Shown: positions 1 to 12,735 of the stretch, piece by piece
Layout: each line of letters begins with the position of its first letter
Numbering within the stretch: position 1 is the stretch's first letter
From: Nelumbo lutea
Lineage: Eukaryota; Streptophyta; Magnoliopsida; Proteales; Nelumbonaceae
Assembly: GCA_022828595.1 (NCBI GenBank)
Contig: JAKGHH010000006.1
Coordinates: forward strand, 10,106,633 to 10,170,632
Direction: 5' to 3'
DNA length: 64,000 bases
The notes under the pieces: model-generated
Told to the model about the DNA's origin: nothing
The model's database searches: none
What the model saw: the letters and a program-made list of their open reading frames with translations, nothing else
Position numbers and translations under genes: made by a program

Positions 1-2651
1 CTAAAGTGTTATCTAGAAGAATTAGAGAGGTGCTCCCCTCGATCATCTCCCATAACCAAGGTGCCTTCGTGACAAATAGACAAATTGTGGACCAAATCTT
101 AATTGCAAATGAGAGTGTGGAAGACTGCAGAAGTAGAGGTGAGAAAGGGCTAGTGTGTAAGTTGGACTTGTAGAAGGCATATCTAGTTGATTGGTCTCTG
201 TTGTTGGAAGTGCTAGAGTCTTGTGGTTTTGGTCCAAGGTGGTGCAAGTGGATTAAAGGGTGCATTAGGACTTGCCATTATTCTATGTTAGTAAATGGCA
301 AGGTGGTGGATCACTTTCCAGCTGTGTGGGGTATTAAGCAAGGGGGCCCTCTCTCCCTTTTCTCTTTACCCTAATTGCTGAAGTGCTAGGGAGGCTTATT
401 GAGAGGGCAGACTCCAGAAATTTTATAAGTGGTTGGAGAGTGGGGAGGGATAGGGTTCCGGTCACTCACCTATAATTTGCAGATGACACAATTCTATTTT
501 GTGATGGAGAGGAGATTAGCTGGGTGTGCAATATGAAGATGGCGATTAGGGTGTTTGAACAAATGACCAACCTCAAGGTAAATCTGGGTAAGAGTTAGTT
601 GTGTGATTGGTATTAATATGAGTGAGGGAGAGGTGGAGGAAAGGGCTCGAGTGTTAGGATGTGAGATAGCTCATTGGCCACTGAAGTACTTAGGGCTTCC
701 TTTGGGAGACAATCCTAGAAAAAGGAGCTTTTGGAATCCGGTGATTGATAGGTTCATTAAAAGGCTAGCTTCCTGGAAGAAGAACTACTTGTCTCTGGGG
801 GGCAGGATAACACTGATTAAGTCAACTTTGGCAAACCTTCCAGTATATTTCTTGTTGGTGTTCAGAATCCCAGAAGGAGTTTGTAGGGAGTTGGAAAAAT
901 TAATGAGGGACTTTTTATGGGAACCTGGGGAGGAGAGAAAGGACCATAGAGTTAGGTGGGATCTAGTTACAAGACTTAAAAGTGAAGGGGGACTGGGGCT
1001 GGGAAATCTGCAGAAGAAGAATGAAGCTCTTTTAGGGAAATGGTTATGGAGATGGTCCAAAGAAAAGAAAAATTGTGGGCTAAAATAATCCTAAGTATTC
1101 ATGGGCAAGAGGCAGATGGCTGGGATCTGGGGCTATCATCTAGGGCTTCAAGAGCCTCCCCTTGGAAGTCGATTCATGCTGTCCTGCAGTCTTTTATTCC
1201 ATTTATCAGGTACGATCTTGGTTCTGGTTTGTCTGTACTTTTTTGGGAACACACTTGGGTGGGGGATTTTCCCTTGAAAGAGCAGTTTCCCTCTTTGTTT
1301 GCTTTGTCTGGGTTTAAAAATGAACCAGTAGCAACATTTGCTAACTTGTCTAATTCCGCTACCGATTGGAACTTGGGTCTCAGAAGGGCTTTCAAGGATT
1401 CTGAGTTAGAACCCATTTTGAATCTGCTTAAAATCTTGGATGAAGTAGTCCTTGAACCTTCCATTGTGGACTCCAAGGTGTGGTCTCTTGTTCCCTCGGG
1501 TATCTTCTCTTGCTCCTCCTTCTTCAAAGCATTGACATAGTCTAGTTCGTTACCTGGGCCTCCTTTTCTAGTTTGGGAAGTTTGGGGTAGCCCCATCCCT
1601 CCTAGGGTAGGTGCTTTTTGCTGGGAAGCAATCCTAGAAAAGTGTAACACTTGTGACCTACTTCAAAAGAAAAGGCCTAATTGGTGTTTATCCCCACACT
1701 GGTGCATCTTATGTAAGAAGAATGGTGAAAGCTGTTATCACTTGCTTGTCTCTTGCTCTTTTGTTTCAGATATTTGGTGTTGGTTCTTTTCTTTATTTGG
1801 TTGCAGGTGGCCCTCCCCTTCAAGTGTGCAAAGCTTGTTTAGCTCCACTCCAGTGAGGGGTCTAAAGAAGAGAGGTAAAATTTTGTGGAGATGCGCTAGA
1901 GCTGCTGTTTGCTGGATGGTCTGGAAGAAAGAAATCAAAGATTATTTCATGAAGAAGAAAAAAGTAGGGAAGCCCTCATAGAACTTGTATATGTTAGGGT
2001 GGCTCATTGGGTCAAGTCTTTGAAGCTTTTTGAAGCCTATTCAGTAGGAGACATCATTAGAAACTGGGAAGAAGTGGCTCGGTCAGCTCCTATGTCTAGT
2101 GATATCAGACCTGTTTGGACTCCACCAGACTTGGGTTTCATCAAATTGAACTTTGATGGTAGTAGTGAAGGAAATCCAGGCCCTTCAGGCATAGGTGGTA
2201 TTTTCAGGAACGAAGAAGGGGAAATTATTGCTATGTTCTCAGGACCTATAGGCTGGGGGGATTCTCTGAGAGCTGAAATCCTAGCAGTTGTAGGAGTCAA
2301 AAGGGATAAGCGGTTGAATATTAGCAAGTTGCTGGTGGAAGGTGATTCCCAACTGACTGTTAGATGGTTGCAGATGGAAGAGTCCAGCATGTGGAAGTTC
2401 TCAAATGAAAGAAAGAAAATCAAGCAACTAACTCAGAACATGACCATAAGGTTTCAATGGGCTAAGAGGACACCAACTCCATGGCTGACTCCTTGGCTAA
2501 ACAGGGGATGGGAAGATCTAATTTGTTTTGGGCTATTCTGTAATATGTTTTTTCAGGTTTGAAAGGGAGGGTTAAGACATTTTACCCCTCCTTGCTGGTT
2601 GTATCTTACTTATCTCTTTTAATAAAAGTGCTGTTATTGATAAAAAAAAAA
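1..2651 (+). mobile_element. Degraded LINE (non-LTR retrotransposon), 3' part with RT, zf-RVT and RNase H
   Basis: This is the 3' part of an L1-type plant LINE whose 5' end lies left of the window. Conceptual translation across several frames shows reverse-transcriptase sequence at about 1-900, including IKQGGPLS near 335, a frame-shifted FADDTILF near 477 and PLKYLGLPLG near 681. A zf-RVT region follows at about 1560-1850 (CILCKKNGESCYHLL). An RNase H domain lies at about 2110-2520 with DGSSEGNPGPSG, RAEILAV and VEGDSQLTV. The element ends after AATAAA with an A-run at about 2641-2651, as LINEs do. Many stops and frameshifts (for example the TAG near 170 and the break near 596) show it is dead. 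It lies in the sense direction inside the P5CS intron that ends at 2901. Confidence 0.93.
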
Positions 2652-2901
2652 ATTATATCATATGTTTTGTTTCACTACTAGTCACCAGTCACCACCACAG
2701 CACCTTGGTTACACTGGTTATACTTTAAGATTGGAGGAAGTAATGTGAAGCAGGTCATCTTCTGATCTTCCTGGAAGAATTTATAATATGTTAATAAAGT
2801 TTTTGGGCTAGTAGTGAATATGTACCATGTAGAATATCATGATATAATTTTTTTCATCTGTCGATCATTCCAAAAGTTCTAATGACTACCTTTTCATCCA
2901 G

Positions 2902-5900
2902 CTTGCCGATGGGATGATCTTAGAGAAGACATCAAGTCCCTTGGGTGTTCTCCTGATCGTTTTTGAGTCTCGACCTGATGCCCTAGTTCAGGTGAAAAAG
3001 CAAGATGACATTATCTCTTTCTGATAAAGATGGTTGAGATGGGTATAGCTGATTTATTCTTGTTATGTTTGTTTATGCTGGTAGTTTTTCCATCCCATCT
3101 GACAATGTCTATGCATTTGTTTTGCTTATGGTAGTCATTCACTTCCCTTAAGCTCTAAACAACCCTGGAAGGGAACATTTTGCTTCGTTTCTTCATTCCA
3201 GTCTGCAAAGTACTTCTGTATAACCTTTCTTCTATCCAATCCTTGCAATCTAGAGATTGTTTGGGGTGGGTAGTGCCAATCAAGCAACCTGCAGAATTAG
3301 AGAAAAGAGAGGGAAAATGAGGAGATGCTCTTACTGGTTATTGGATAGACTGGAAGGGTGCTAATCACTGGTTTTGTGGATTTGTGCTTTGGTGATCTAG
3401 TAGATTACTGGCTGCAAGTCATCTCTGATATATTTGTAATATGGTGGTATCCTTGCATTTGACATATTCAAGTGCCTTTAACGCCTTTGGATATGCATAA
3501 AAAAAATGAGAATTCAAACTCAGGTGACCAGAAATCACCAAGACAAAACTGCAAGTGAAAAAAAAAAAAAACCCCTCCTACCATATCCCAATAGCACAGT
3601 GACCAAGACAACAATAATCTTACAAGTGGTAGTTGATTATTGGTTAATGATGTTTGAATAATGTCTAAAAAACACTTCCATCTTCAGTGTTGTTATCAAA
3701 TGTAGAGCTTTTCCTGAAAGAAAAGTACAGGTTCCGGTTTTAGGTGCAAGCATCTGAATTAAGAAGTGTTACATTTTGTAACACAGTATTACATGGTTTT
3801 AGTTGGTGTAAGTAATAGATGTCTTTTTGAACGGAAACACCACAATGTGAAAGCTATTGGCATAAACCAAATTTCATATTTTTTTTTCCTGGGCTTTATT
3901 AACTCTTAGCTTCTGACATTGTACAACAGATAGCTTCATTAGCAATTCGTAGTGGAAATGGACTTCTCCTGAAGGGAGGGAAAGAAGCCAAGCGATCAAA
4001 TGCAATCTTGCACAAGGTTTGGTTTCTCAATATTAGGCATAATTTGGGGATTGTTACGAAGTCTAAATCAGCTGCTTTCCCTTGGTTATTCTATAATTAT
4101 TTCTTATATTTTTAAGGTTATTACTGAGGCTATCCCAGATACTGTTGGTGAAAAGCTTATTGGACTCGTGACTTCAAGAGAGGAGATACCTGATCTGCTC
4201 AAGGTGAGCCCTAGGATCAGGAAATTTTAGAATTTATGCCAACTGTTATATATAGTGATTAAAATTTAAACTCTGTTTTCATTCTTCAGCTTGATGATGT
4301 GATAGATCTTGTGATCCCAAGAGGCAGCAATAAACTTGTTTCTCAAATTAAGAGTTCAACCAAAATTCCTGTTCTTGGTCATGCAGGTAAGACATAACAT
4401 CACAAGGATATTATTTATTAATATATTTTTCCTGCACACAAGTTTGAAATTTACATATGATGCAATTGCTGCACAAATTTGACTAAAAACTGGGACATGC
4501 TAGTAAAGTTGCAATTTTTCTGTCCAGATGGAATTTGCCATGTTTATGTTGATAAGTCAGCTAATATGGATATGGCAAAGAAAATTGTGTTAGATGCGAA
4601 GATAGATTATCCTGCAGCCTGTAATGCGATGGTAATTCCTGGTCACAGTTGTACATGATTGAAAAGCCTGTATATTGATACTCTTTCCAATAGACAGTTT
4701 AGCACAGAATCTGACTTGTATTAACAGTCATCATCTGCACTATATGATCTTCATCTCTGTATCTACGACTTGCTACACTCTCCCATTCTCCTCCTTTTTG
4801 TTCTTAGGAAACACTACTTGTGCACAAAGATTTGGTCAAGACTGGTGGGCTTAATGACCTCATTGTTGAGCTTCGCACTGAAGGTATTTTTTCTAATAGA
4901 AATTGTTTCCCTTTTACTAAGGGTGGTTTTTTTACTTTGTCTTGCTTTTTTTTTGTACTTTGAAGTAATTACGCTTAAGTAAAATACATCAGTTGACTAA
5001 TAAATTTGCTCTTATCAAAAGTAAGTTGATAACTTCCTGCCCAGGAATAGTATGCCATATGTTGCACTCAACTTTTGAAGGCCACATATTATGCCTTTGG
5101 TTTCACTGACCTTGTGAATGCATTGAGGGTTCTTTTTGCATCCTAGTCATTGGATATGGGTGCTTTCCTTTCATTTCTATAATCCCAGAATGAGCTTCAT
5201 GTTCAAGCCATAGAGCCCATGGATGGAAAGCAAGAGATGCAAGCCTTTAAGGAAAAACCCTGAACTCTAGAGTAGGAAATCAGGTTTTCTTTTTTGTAAT
5301 ATATATGATGTCATCAAGAGGTTGGCCAAACGTTTGCAGTGGTCTAGAAAGCAGAGCAGGTATTAGAAAATATGCAAGCAATTCCTTTATCTGACATAAA
5401 ATTTGGGCTTAGTAACATGTTATGCATAACACAAATTTTCACACATATTATGTGAGAATCAACGTAGCTACTATTAATGAAATATTTGTTACTGATCAAG
5501 CCATCCTTGTCCACATCAGCCCTTATCCAAGTAGGTCTGGCATTCCTCTAGGATTACATGATGGGATGTGCATTGATTTTAGGAAGTGTTACTTGGAAAA
5601 TGTATAGAATGTGATTCAGAAAATTCCAAATTAGTTAGCTTATAACAGATATGGCCCTAGATCTAATTGGACTGTGAAAACAGGATTAATTAGCCAGTCC
5701 TAATTAGTTAGCTTAGAACTTCATATTAGACAAAGATGACTGTGATGTTCCCAAAAGTTTGCATATGATTTTCGTTATAACTTTTAGCAACATCTGGGCA
5801 CTCTGAGAAATGTGTCTCAAGGTATTTCTATGATTAATTCATCAAAAAAAGGTATTTCTATTATTAGTTTAGTATAATTTAGCACTTTGAAACAAATTCC

Positions 5901-8170
5901 ACTTAGGATGCATTGTTAAGAGTGCAAATGCATGACTGAGGTGAATTTGTGGTTTGTACTCTGGTTCGGTTTTACAGTTCTTTGGTAAGAATATATTTTT
6001 GTGCTGAAAATGAAAGTAAAATTGTTTCTCTGATGTTTTTTCTTTTAAAATGGGAGCAAAAATAGAAGCAAACTTTGCACTTAAAATTGATGAATGTAAA
6101 ATAGGTAGATTCCAGTCTTGAAATTTGTGTTTGTATCCACCACGACCAAACAGAATACAAAATTTATCAATGCAAAACTGAATCAAGTTTGCATTGTACT
6201 TTTTAACCAAATCTGTGTTTACATGATACATATTCCTTTTGCACTTTTGTCAGACTCAGCCTTGAGAAACTTATTGGATTATTTTGACTGGCTAGTGGCT
6301 TCAAGGTTTTCTTTGATCAGCTTTTGACCCCATATTGGAAGGAGCACATTTTTTTTTATGATTATGCAAGGATCACACTTTGTAGCATATCAAATATTCA
6401 ACTGAACTTTTCTGACAAAAAGGAAGCTGAACCAAAAAGCTTTTGGTTCATATTTAGGCTTGAGAATCCATATCAAATACTCAACTGAAAAATCCTTATC
6501 CCAACTATTTTTGGCCTAGCCAAATCCTGTTTCAGGCCTTACCTCTGTTATACTACCTATAATGGTAACAGTAACATTAGCATCTCCATGTTAAAGCAGT
6601 GGCACGGAGAGAAAACCACTAGGAAGAATATAATGATAGCTTCCTTAATTTTTTTGTGCATTCTTTGTAGGTGTTACTCTATATGGTGGACCAAGAGCTA
6701 GCACCCTGTTAAACATGACAGAGGCCCTGACATTTCATCATGAATACAATTCAATGGCTTGCACTGTTGAAATTGTGGATGATGTGCTTGCAGCCATTGA
6801 ACACATACATCGTCATGGAAGGCATGATATATCTCCCATTTTCTTTATTCTTTCTTGTTAAGAAATGATGATATCTAGTTTTGTTGTATTTCGAATTGTT
6901 TGCAGTGCCCATACTGATTGCATCATTGCTGAAGAACGTGAAGTTGCAGAAATCTTCTTGCAGAAAGTTGACAGGTTTGAATGGTCGTAACTATAATTTT
7001 AGGGAACCTGTATCTCTGAACCTAACCACAAAGCCATGGTAGAGGTCTGCCAGGCTCTGACCCTAGGATTGTAACCTGCAGACAGCTCTAAAGTTTCTAG
7101 TTCCCATCATTCAGAGAATTTCAGTCTCATTCAAAGAAGTTGCTGACCTATAAAGAGCATTATGATGGGGAAGGATGTAACAATAGAGAAATTCTTATAT
7201 TTAGATCCACTCTGTTTCCTTGACTTGGCTATACAGTTTCTCATATGCTAAAATTTATCCACTGCTATTACAAGTTTTCAGTATTTTCACCGTCTTCTGT
7301 CACAATTTTGTCTAAATTTTTAGTTCATTTAAACATATAAATAACTCTTAGTTCTGATGTCTGATTGACCTTGGCAGTGCTGCAGTTTTTCATAATGCGA
7401 GCACAAGATTTTGTGATGGAGCTCGTTTTGGACTTGGTGCAGAGGTATTGATAATCCTAACGTTTTGCTGTTAAACACCATCTAAAGTTGATACCTAGTC
7501 TCTTTTCTCATGATCACTGGTTCTTTGAACGACTGATCAGGTTGGAATAAGCACAAACAGGATTCACGCTCGAGGTCCAGTTGGAGTTGAAGGATTATTG
7601 ACAACAAGATGGTAAGTACATGTTGAAAACTAATTGTTGGTATATTTTAAGAGTAATTTGGATGTATGCTTTTTATTTTTCTACATAAATTTTATTGATT
7701 GTTCCTAACCCAACTTAGGGGTGAGCATTATTCAGTTAAAACCAAATTGTGTTCCCAGTGTCCATAATAATTTTTCTTTCAGATACTTGTTTGTTGGTTT
7801 TATTCTCTAATTGAAAAATAGAAGTTGGTTATGTCAATTTAAAGTAATCATATTAATAAAATGCTCAATTTCATAATCTACTGAATGGAAAACAATTGGT
7901 TATGTTCTTTGGCACATTTGAACTCTGTAAGAAAGTTCAAGCCACTAAATGCCTTCTTTACATATGGTCGGTTCATATAAAACAGTTATTATCTAAGGTT
8001 TCACACTATCTACATACATTTGAAAATGAAAAAAAAAAAAGTTACTAATGTTATTAAGCATTTGCTGACTTGTGGTTTTGAAATATAGGATTTTGAGAGG
8101 AAGTGGGCAAGTGGTGGATGGTGATAAAGGGGTCATTTACACCCACAAAGATCTTCCGTTGCAGTCCTAA
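2902..8170 (+). CDS. P5CS: Delta-1-pyrroline-5-carboxylate synthase, 3' exons (partial)
   Basis: P5CS is the bifunctional glutamate 5-kinase / gamma-glutamyl phosphate reductase that makes pyrroline-5-carboxylate, the first committed step of proline synthesis from glutamate. Eleven exons fit in phase: 2902-2991, 3930-4016, 4117-4203, 4290-4386, 4528-4631, 4808-4883, 6671-6821, 6906-6974, 7378-7444, 7541-7611 and 8089-8170 (TAA). They encode 326 residues, most of the NADPH-dependent reductase (ALDH-fold) half. Recognisable segments are [20 protein letters not shown] at the start, [20 protein letters not shown], and [15 protein letters not shown] across exons 5-6, whose Cys is the expected catalytic thiol. 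The C-terminus is [12 protein letters not shown]. No lesion is seen. The kinase half lies upstream of the window. All introns are GT-AG except the one after 6821, which begins GC. A LINE occupies the intron before 2902. Confidence 0.97.
4884..6670 (+). other. Large intron of P5CS
   Basis: This 1.8-kb intron separates the exon ending ELRTE from the exon starting [11 protein letters not shown]. It opens with GTATTTT and closes with TTTGTAG. The short open frames in it have no recognisable content. I see no clear transposon ends inside it. Confidence 0.85.
6822..6905 (+). other. P5CS intron with a GC donor (GC-AG)
   Basis: The exon ends CATGGAAG and the next bases are GCATGATA, so the donor is GC. 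Using GC makes the spliced codon AG|T (Ser) and restores HGSAHTDC, the reading expected for P5CS. No nearby GT donor keeps the frame. The acceptor is TTTGCAG. Confidence 0.8.
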
Positions 8171-9410
8171 ATGTTTTGTAAGGAGAATTTGTCAAAAACT
8201 CTTTCTTTTACATCTAATAATGTTATCGTTGGTATTTCTTCTAACGTTATGTTTCTCACTGCTTCTTGCTGTACTTGTACGACTGTCGTTGGTTCTCTTT
8301 TGTAAAATTTGTTATTGGTTCGCATACCTTGAAAAGATAACATACATAGCCCACCACTATTATCTCATTCACTTTACATTACCTCGGTAACAAAAGCACA
8401 AGTATCTTGGACATTGAAGGGAAAAAGAGTAGAAACTATCAAAATCATGAAAAAGCAAAATCTGGCCGGGTCTGGTAGAACTGAAATCGATCCGACAACT
8501 GTCTCATCGATAGGCTGAACCGATCATAATCGGGACAAGGACAATAGATTAGGAACTGGAATCAACCCATCGGTACTGATCTTGGAGCCAGAACCGGCCC
8601 AATCAGTTTGGGTCCATCGGGTTAGACCTATGGTTGATCAGTATATTAGTAGAATGCCATGAGGGGTCCTATGTTAGCTTTCTAACCTTGTATCTCTTTT
8701 GAATCAAGTGATTACATGAAACAAGTGATTACAGTTAGGTTTCTCACGAAATTTTTGCGAGAATTTGCTCCATTTATTAGATGGTTAACTTGTGCATGTG
8801 CTTTGTGTTAACAGCAACCGAAGCATTCAATTTGACGTGTAACCAGAAATGGATATAGAGCAAATGCGTATGCTTGCGCTCATGAGTCATGCCATTTTCT
8901 GGTTTTTATACACAGACTTGAAAGCCTGGCAGGTGATGACAGATAACTCCAATATCAACCTTTGGTGTTAGCTGAAAGAGTTTCTAGTTGCTACTTGCTC
9001 AAGAATGGAGATTACTGGTTCACAATTTTAACAGTTGCAAATCTTGGCGGAAATTAGTGGAAAATTATGAAATATGCAGGAAAATTAATCGATGCTTGCA
9101 ATCAAAATGTTGAACGATTTTTTAAGCTAGCCATGGTTTAGATGCTAGTATCCAAACTGCACAAGACTAAAGAGCATAGATTTGGATGCACTAGTGTGTG
9201 GAAATTGACGCTTCCACATATGCCATATGATTTTTGGCCAGGGTCCATGTGGAGTGTCGTCATGCTCCACACTGAAGAGGTAATAATAGAAAATATTAAT
9301 GGGTTTCCCTTTCAATACTGAGAATGAGGTTAACAATTGATCTCTTATCATCTCAGATTCTCGTTTTAATAAATTTTCGGTAAATAAATGGTCGTTGGGC
9401 TTGGGCAATT
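8171..9410. other. P5CS 3' UTR and intergenic sequence
   Basis: After the P5CS stop there is T-rich sequence fit for a 3' UTR, but I cannot pick a single poly(A) site. At about 8460-8640 there is a G+C-richer block with repeated CGAT/CGGT motifs, resembling the ends of degenerate MITEs elsewhere in the window. I see no gene. Confidence 0.5.
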
Positions 9411-9638
9411 AGAGGTGTAATGTCGGCGGGCATGGCCCACTTTTGAATGAGAAAAAAATTATGTGGGCCGAGGGCTGTGCTAGCCATTGCTATGTGCCAG
9501 CCTGTGGGCCTCAAAACCCTCAGCCCAACACAGCATGAGGTTTGGGTCAGGCGGGCTTAAGCCTAACGAACCACTTGCTACAGTAACCGGGCCATGGCCC
9601 AAGTGATGCTAGGCCATTCTAGCCCACATTACAGCTCT
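9411..9638. repeat. MITE, 228 bp, G+C-rich interior
   Basis: The left end AGAGGTGTAATG is matched by the inverted right end CATTACAGCTCT with one mismatch. The interior is rich in GGGCC/GGCCC words typical of short non-autonomous DNA elements. The following stretch to about 10008 holds no recognisable gene. Confidence 0.65.
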
Positions 9639-10008
9639 ACAATGGATAGGGTATGATGGATCGACCACACCCGAAAAGACACATTTTATTGAGCTAGAAC
9701 ATTGACTTTGCCTGCAATTGCTTTATGCTTGGTACCACATGGCAGCAATTAGAACCAGCTGTTTGGTTGCCATAGATATGGAACAGACATTTTAGTATTA
9801 ATTCCTTGAAGTAAAATGCCAAACAGACAATGCTAATCGTCCATAAATGTTTACCAGTATAGTAAATAGACATGGCAGTAGTGTAATTGATGCAGTACAA
9901 AGAGAAGGCCAATAAGTTTTGTGCAGGTTGGGACCAATCCAAGACACATAAGAAGCAGAGATGATGTCACTGGCCCAGCTTAGTAAATATTTGCCACTAT
10001 AGCATCGT

Positions 10009-10430
10009 TGTAGAATTTCTATCTTAGTTTGTTTTCACCAAGTTGGTGCCATCACAGAGTTTTTATCTTAATTCGTATTTACCAAGTTAGTATTATGGCG
10101 AGATTTCAAATTTATATTTAATTAGGACTTTTCTTTTGAAGGGTTTTAATAGGATTCTATTATGGAGTGTTTTCTTAGGTTAGGATTACTCAATTATGAT
10201 TTTTTTTGAAGAGTTTTAATAGGATTCTATTATGGAGTGCTTTCAAATTATGAATAGGAATCATAAGGGTGTATGCCTATATAAAGAGTGGTTAGGGGAA
10301 GGTTAAGACACTTTTTTATATTGAATTTTCTCTTAATTATTCAATGGAGAATTTTTCTTCCTAGTATTTTGATTTCTGCTCTCTTCTTTGAAACTTTTCT
10401 CAACGTGTTTTGATTCCGTATTGCGCTAGT
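10009..10430 (+). repeat. Probable 5' LTR of the Ty3/gypsy element
   Basis: The right edge is set by the primer binding site at 10431. The left edge (TGTAGAATTTC) is a guess because no second LTR is present for comparison. A TATA-like CTATATAAAGAG lies at about 10279. A sequence of about 36 bp containing GGATTCTATTATGGAGTG occurs twice, 70 bp apart (about 10134 and 10204). The LTR does not end in a clear CA. Confidence 0.5.
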
Positions 10431-10446
10431 TGGTATCAAAGCTCGT
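10431..10446 (+). other. Primer binding site, tRNA-Met type
   Basis: TGGTATCAAAGCTCGT closely resembles TGGTATCAGAGC, the complement of the 3' end of initiator tRNA-Met used by many plant LTR elements. It lies 18 bases before the gag ATG. Confidence 0.7.
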
Positions 10447-10463
10447 TGATCCTTATTCGGATT

Positions 10464-11486
10464 ATGGCTCCCAAGAAGAAACCAGTAGCTCACATAATGG
10501 AGCAAGAACTCAATAACAAAACACAAGAGGAGATGACGGAGCTGAGAAGACAAGTTGAGGCACTTGCTGATGAGGTGAAATTGTTGCGTTCCTGGTTGGA
10601 AACATGGGACAATGACTCCAACACAAGTATCTCCACACTTTCCCTTTCATCATCAAGGCAAACAACCAGATCGACTATAGTTGCGGGTGGTGATCAGAGA
10701 CAATGGCAAGCAGATATCAAGGTTGAGATCTTGGGATTCCAAGGAGGCATGACTCTAGAAGAATTCATGGATTGACTATTCGTGGTAGAAGAAATCTTTG
10801 AATTCAATAAAGTTTTAAAAAATAATATTGTGTCCTTAATAACCACTCAGTTTAGAGGACAAGCAATAGCATGGTGACATCAATTGAATGTTATGCGACA
10901 AAGAAGAGGCAAAGAAAAGATTAAGACATGGGAGAAACTCAAGACAAAGATGATGTCGGAATTTCTACCCCATAATTATATTCGTTTACTTTATCAAGAA
11001 TTGCAAAATCTAAAATAAAGAATTGATACAGTAGATGAATATATAAAGAAGTTTCATCTGTTTGTGGCCAGAAATGAGTTAGCTGAAACTGAAAACCAAT
11101 TGGTGCCTAGGTATATAGGTGGTTTGAGACCAAATATTTGGGATATATTAGACCTATTTGACTGCTATTATGTTTCTATGGCACATCAACATGCTATAAC
11201 CATAGAAAAACAAAGCAGTCAACTTAACCAATTGGGTCAAACCCAAACTAATGTGGCCAGACCACCCCCACGTGATAATCCTAACCCGCCTTTAAATCAG
11301 CTACAGTCCCATGGGCTGAACCGAAATCAAGGGCTTGAATTTAATCAAAACCAAGTGGGTCCACCTGGACTGAAGTGTTTTAAGTGTGGTGAACCAGGCC
11401 ATAAATCTGTTGAATGTGTAACGGGTGATAAAAAAAAATGGGTGATGTTTGTAGAAGATAAGAGAAACCCAATTAGAAGCATTTGA
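10464..11486 (+). pseudogene. Ty3/gypsy gag, broken
   Basis: The frame begins MAPKKKPVAHIMEQELNN and has a predicted coiled-coil-like acidic/basic stretch. It is stopped at 10773-10775 and resumes as a retrotrans_gag domain (FRGQAIAW near 10852, then YIKKFHLFVARNELAETE). A CCHC zinc knuckle, CFKCGEPGHKSVEC, lies at about 11378-11420. Gag would coat the RNA in the virus-like particle. Several stops (for example at 10876 and 11016) make it a pseudogene. Confidence 0.85.
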
Positions 11487-11639
11487 TTGTTTAGCCTCAT
11501 TCGTGTTTGATTTTTATAATGAAGAAACCTTAAAGGGAGAAATGGTGTATGGGGATGTGGGAGAGGCCTTGGTGATGTAGTGATCATTCCTAGCTCCTAG
11601 GATGAATCATTGAATTGGCTAAGAAATAATATTTTCCAC

Positions 11640-12735
11640 ACCACATGTATTATAGATGGGAAAGTTGCAAGCTTTGTAATTGATAACGGTAATTGTGAGA
11701 ATGTTATAGTAGAAGTAGTTGTTCATAAACTGAACCTAAAAACTCAACAACACCCTCACCCCTACAAGGTTACATGACTAAAAAGAATGAATGAGGTTTC
11801 AGTCACACAAGGATGTCTAGTGAGCTTTTTTATTGGCAATAATTATAGTGATTGTGTGTGGTGTAATGTTGTATGCATGGATGCTTGCCATTTGCTACTT
11901 GGGTGCTCATGGCAATATGACCGCTACGTAGTCCATGAAGGACGAAAGAATACCTACTCTTTTGAGTTTAAAGGGAAAATGTTGATCTTATGTCCATCAC
12001 AAGAGACTAAACTGAAACCCGATGAGGGTTCTAGCCTTTTTGTCATGACTAAATTCACAAGTGCCTTAAAAGAGATTGGTGTTGCGTATGCTTTAATTAA
12101 CAAGGGGCTTGAGTTGAAAGGTGTGGAGGCTCCAGAGGAGGTGAGGCCTTTGTTTGATAAATTTAATGATATGTGTCCCGAGGATTTATCGATAGGATTA
12201 CCACCATTAAGGGATATCCAACATTGCACAGATTTAACATCGGGTGCTAGTCTCCCCAATAAGGCCCATTACAGAATGAGTCCCATCAAGCATGGGGAAT
12301 TGCAAAAGTAAGTAGATGAATTGATTGCTAAAGGGTTCATATGAGACAATATGAGTCCATGCACGATTCCCACCTTATTAGTACCCAAAAAGGATAGCAC
12401 TTGGAGAATGTGTGTTGACAGCCGAACAATTAATAAGATAACCGTCAAATACCGATTTTCAATTCCACGCTTGGATGGCATGTTGGATCAGCTTTTTGGG
12501 GCCAAGGTGTTCACTAAGTTGGACTTGAAATCAGGCTACTATCAAATTAGAATTTATCCCGATGATGAGTGGAAGACAACATTCAATATGCATGATGGTT
12601 TATATGAGTGGCTAGTGATGCCATTCGGTTTGTCCAATGCACCGAAAACATTCATGAGGGTCACGAACCAGGTTCTCAAGCTTTTTATTGGTCAAAGTGT
12701 TGTGGTATACTTTGATGGTATTCTCAATATATAGC
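11640..12735 (+). pseudogene. Ty3/gypsy pol fragment: protease remnant and N-terminal RT
   Basis: FVIDNGNCENVIVE near 11672 looks like a decayed aspartic protease site, with DNG where D[ST]G is expected. RT follows with [19 protein letters not shown] near 12370, [15 protein letters not shown] near 12512 and MPFGLSNAP near 12620. The catalytic box reads YFDGI instead of YFDDI, and a stop follows within five codons. Extra stops occur near 12309 and 12342. This is typical Ty3/gypsy RT, and it is inactive. Confidence 0.88.

Larger units (their letters stand above)
10009..12735 (+). mobile_element. Truncated Ty3/gypsy LTR retrotransposon
   Basis: One LTR-like segment, a tRNA-Met-type primer binding site, gag, a protease remnant and the first part of reverse transcriptase lie in order on the + strand. 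The element stops inside RT at about 12735. RNase H, integrase and the 3' LTR are missing. Sequence quality changes abruptly after the in-frame stop at 12732-12734, which suggests deletion or 3' truncation. Internal stops show it is inactive. Confidence 0.88.

Noticed and set aside
785..1650. Long minus-strand open frames over the LINE.
   Set aside because: They are antisense shadows of the LINE zf-RVT/RT region, which reads convincingly on the plus strand.
10431..10446. TGGTATCAAAGC as part of a tRNA gene.
   Set aside because: There is no cloverleaf. It fits a retrotransposon primer binding site.
12300..12735. The RT with a nearby CCHC motif and tRNA-Met PBS could be an endogenous pararetrovirus.
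   Set aside because: Gag, protease and RT order and RT wording ([29 protein letters not shown]) are those of Ty3/gypsy elements, and there is an LTR-like segment upstream. No movement protein or coat-protein-like region was seen.
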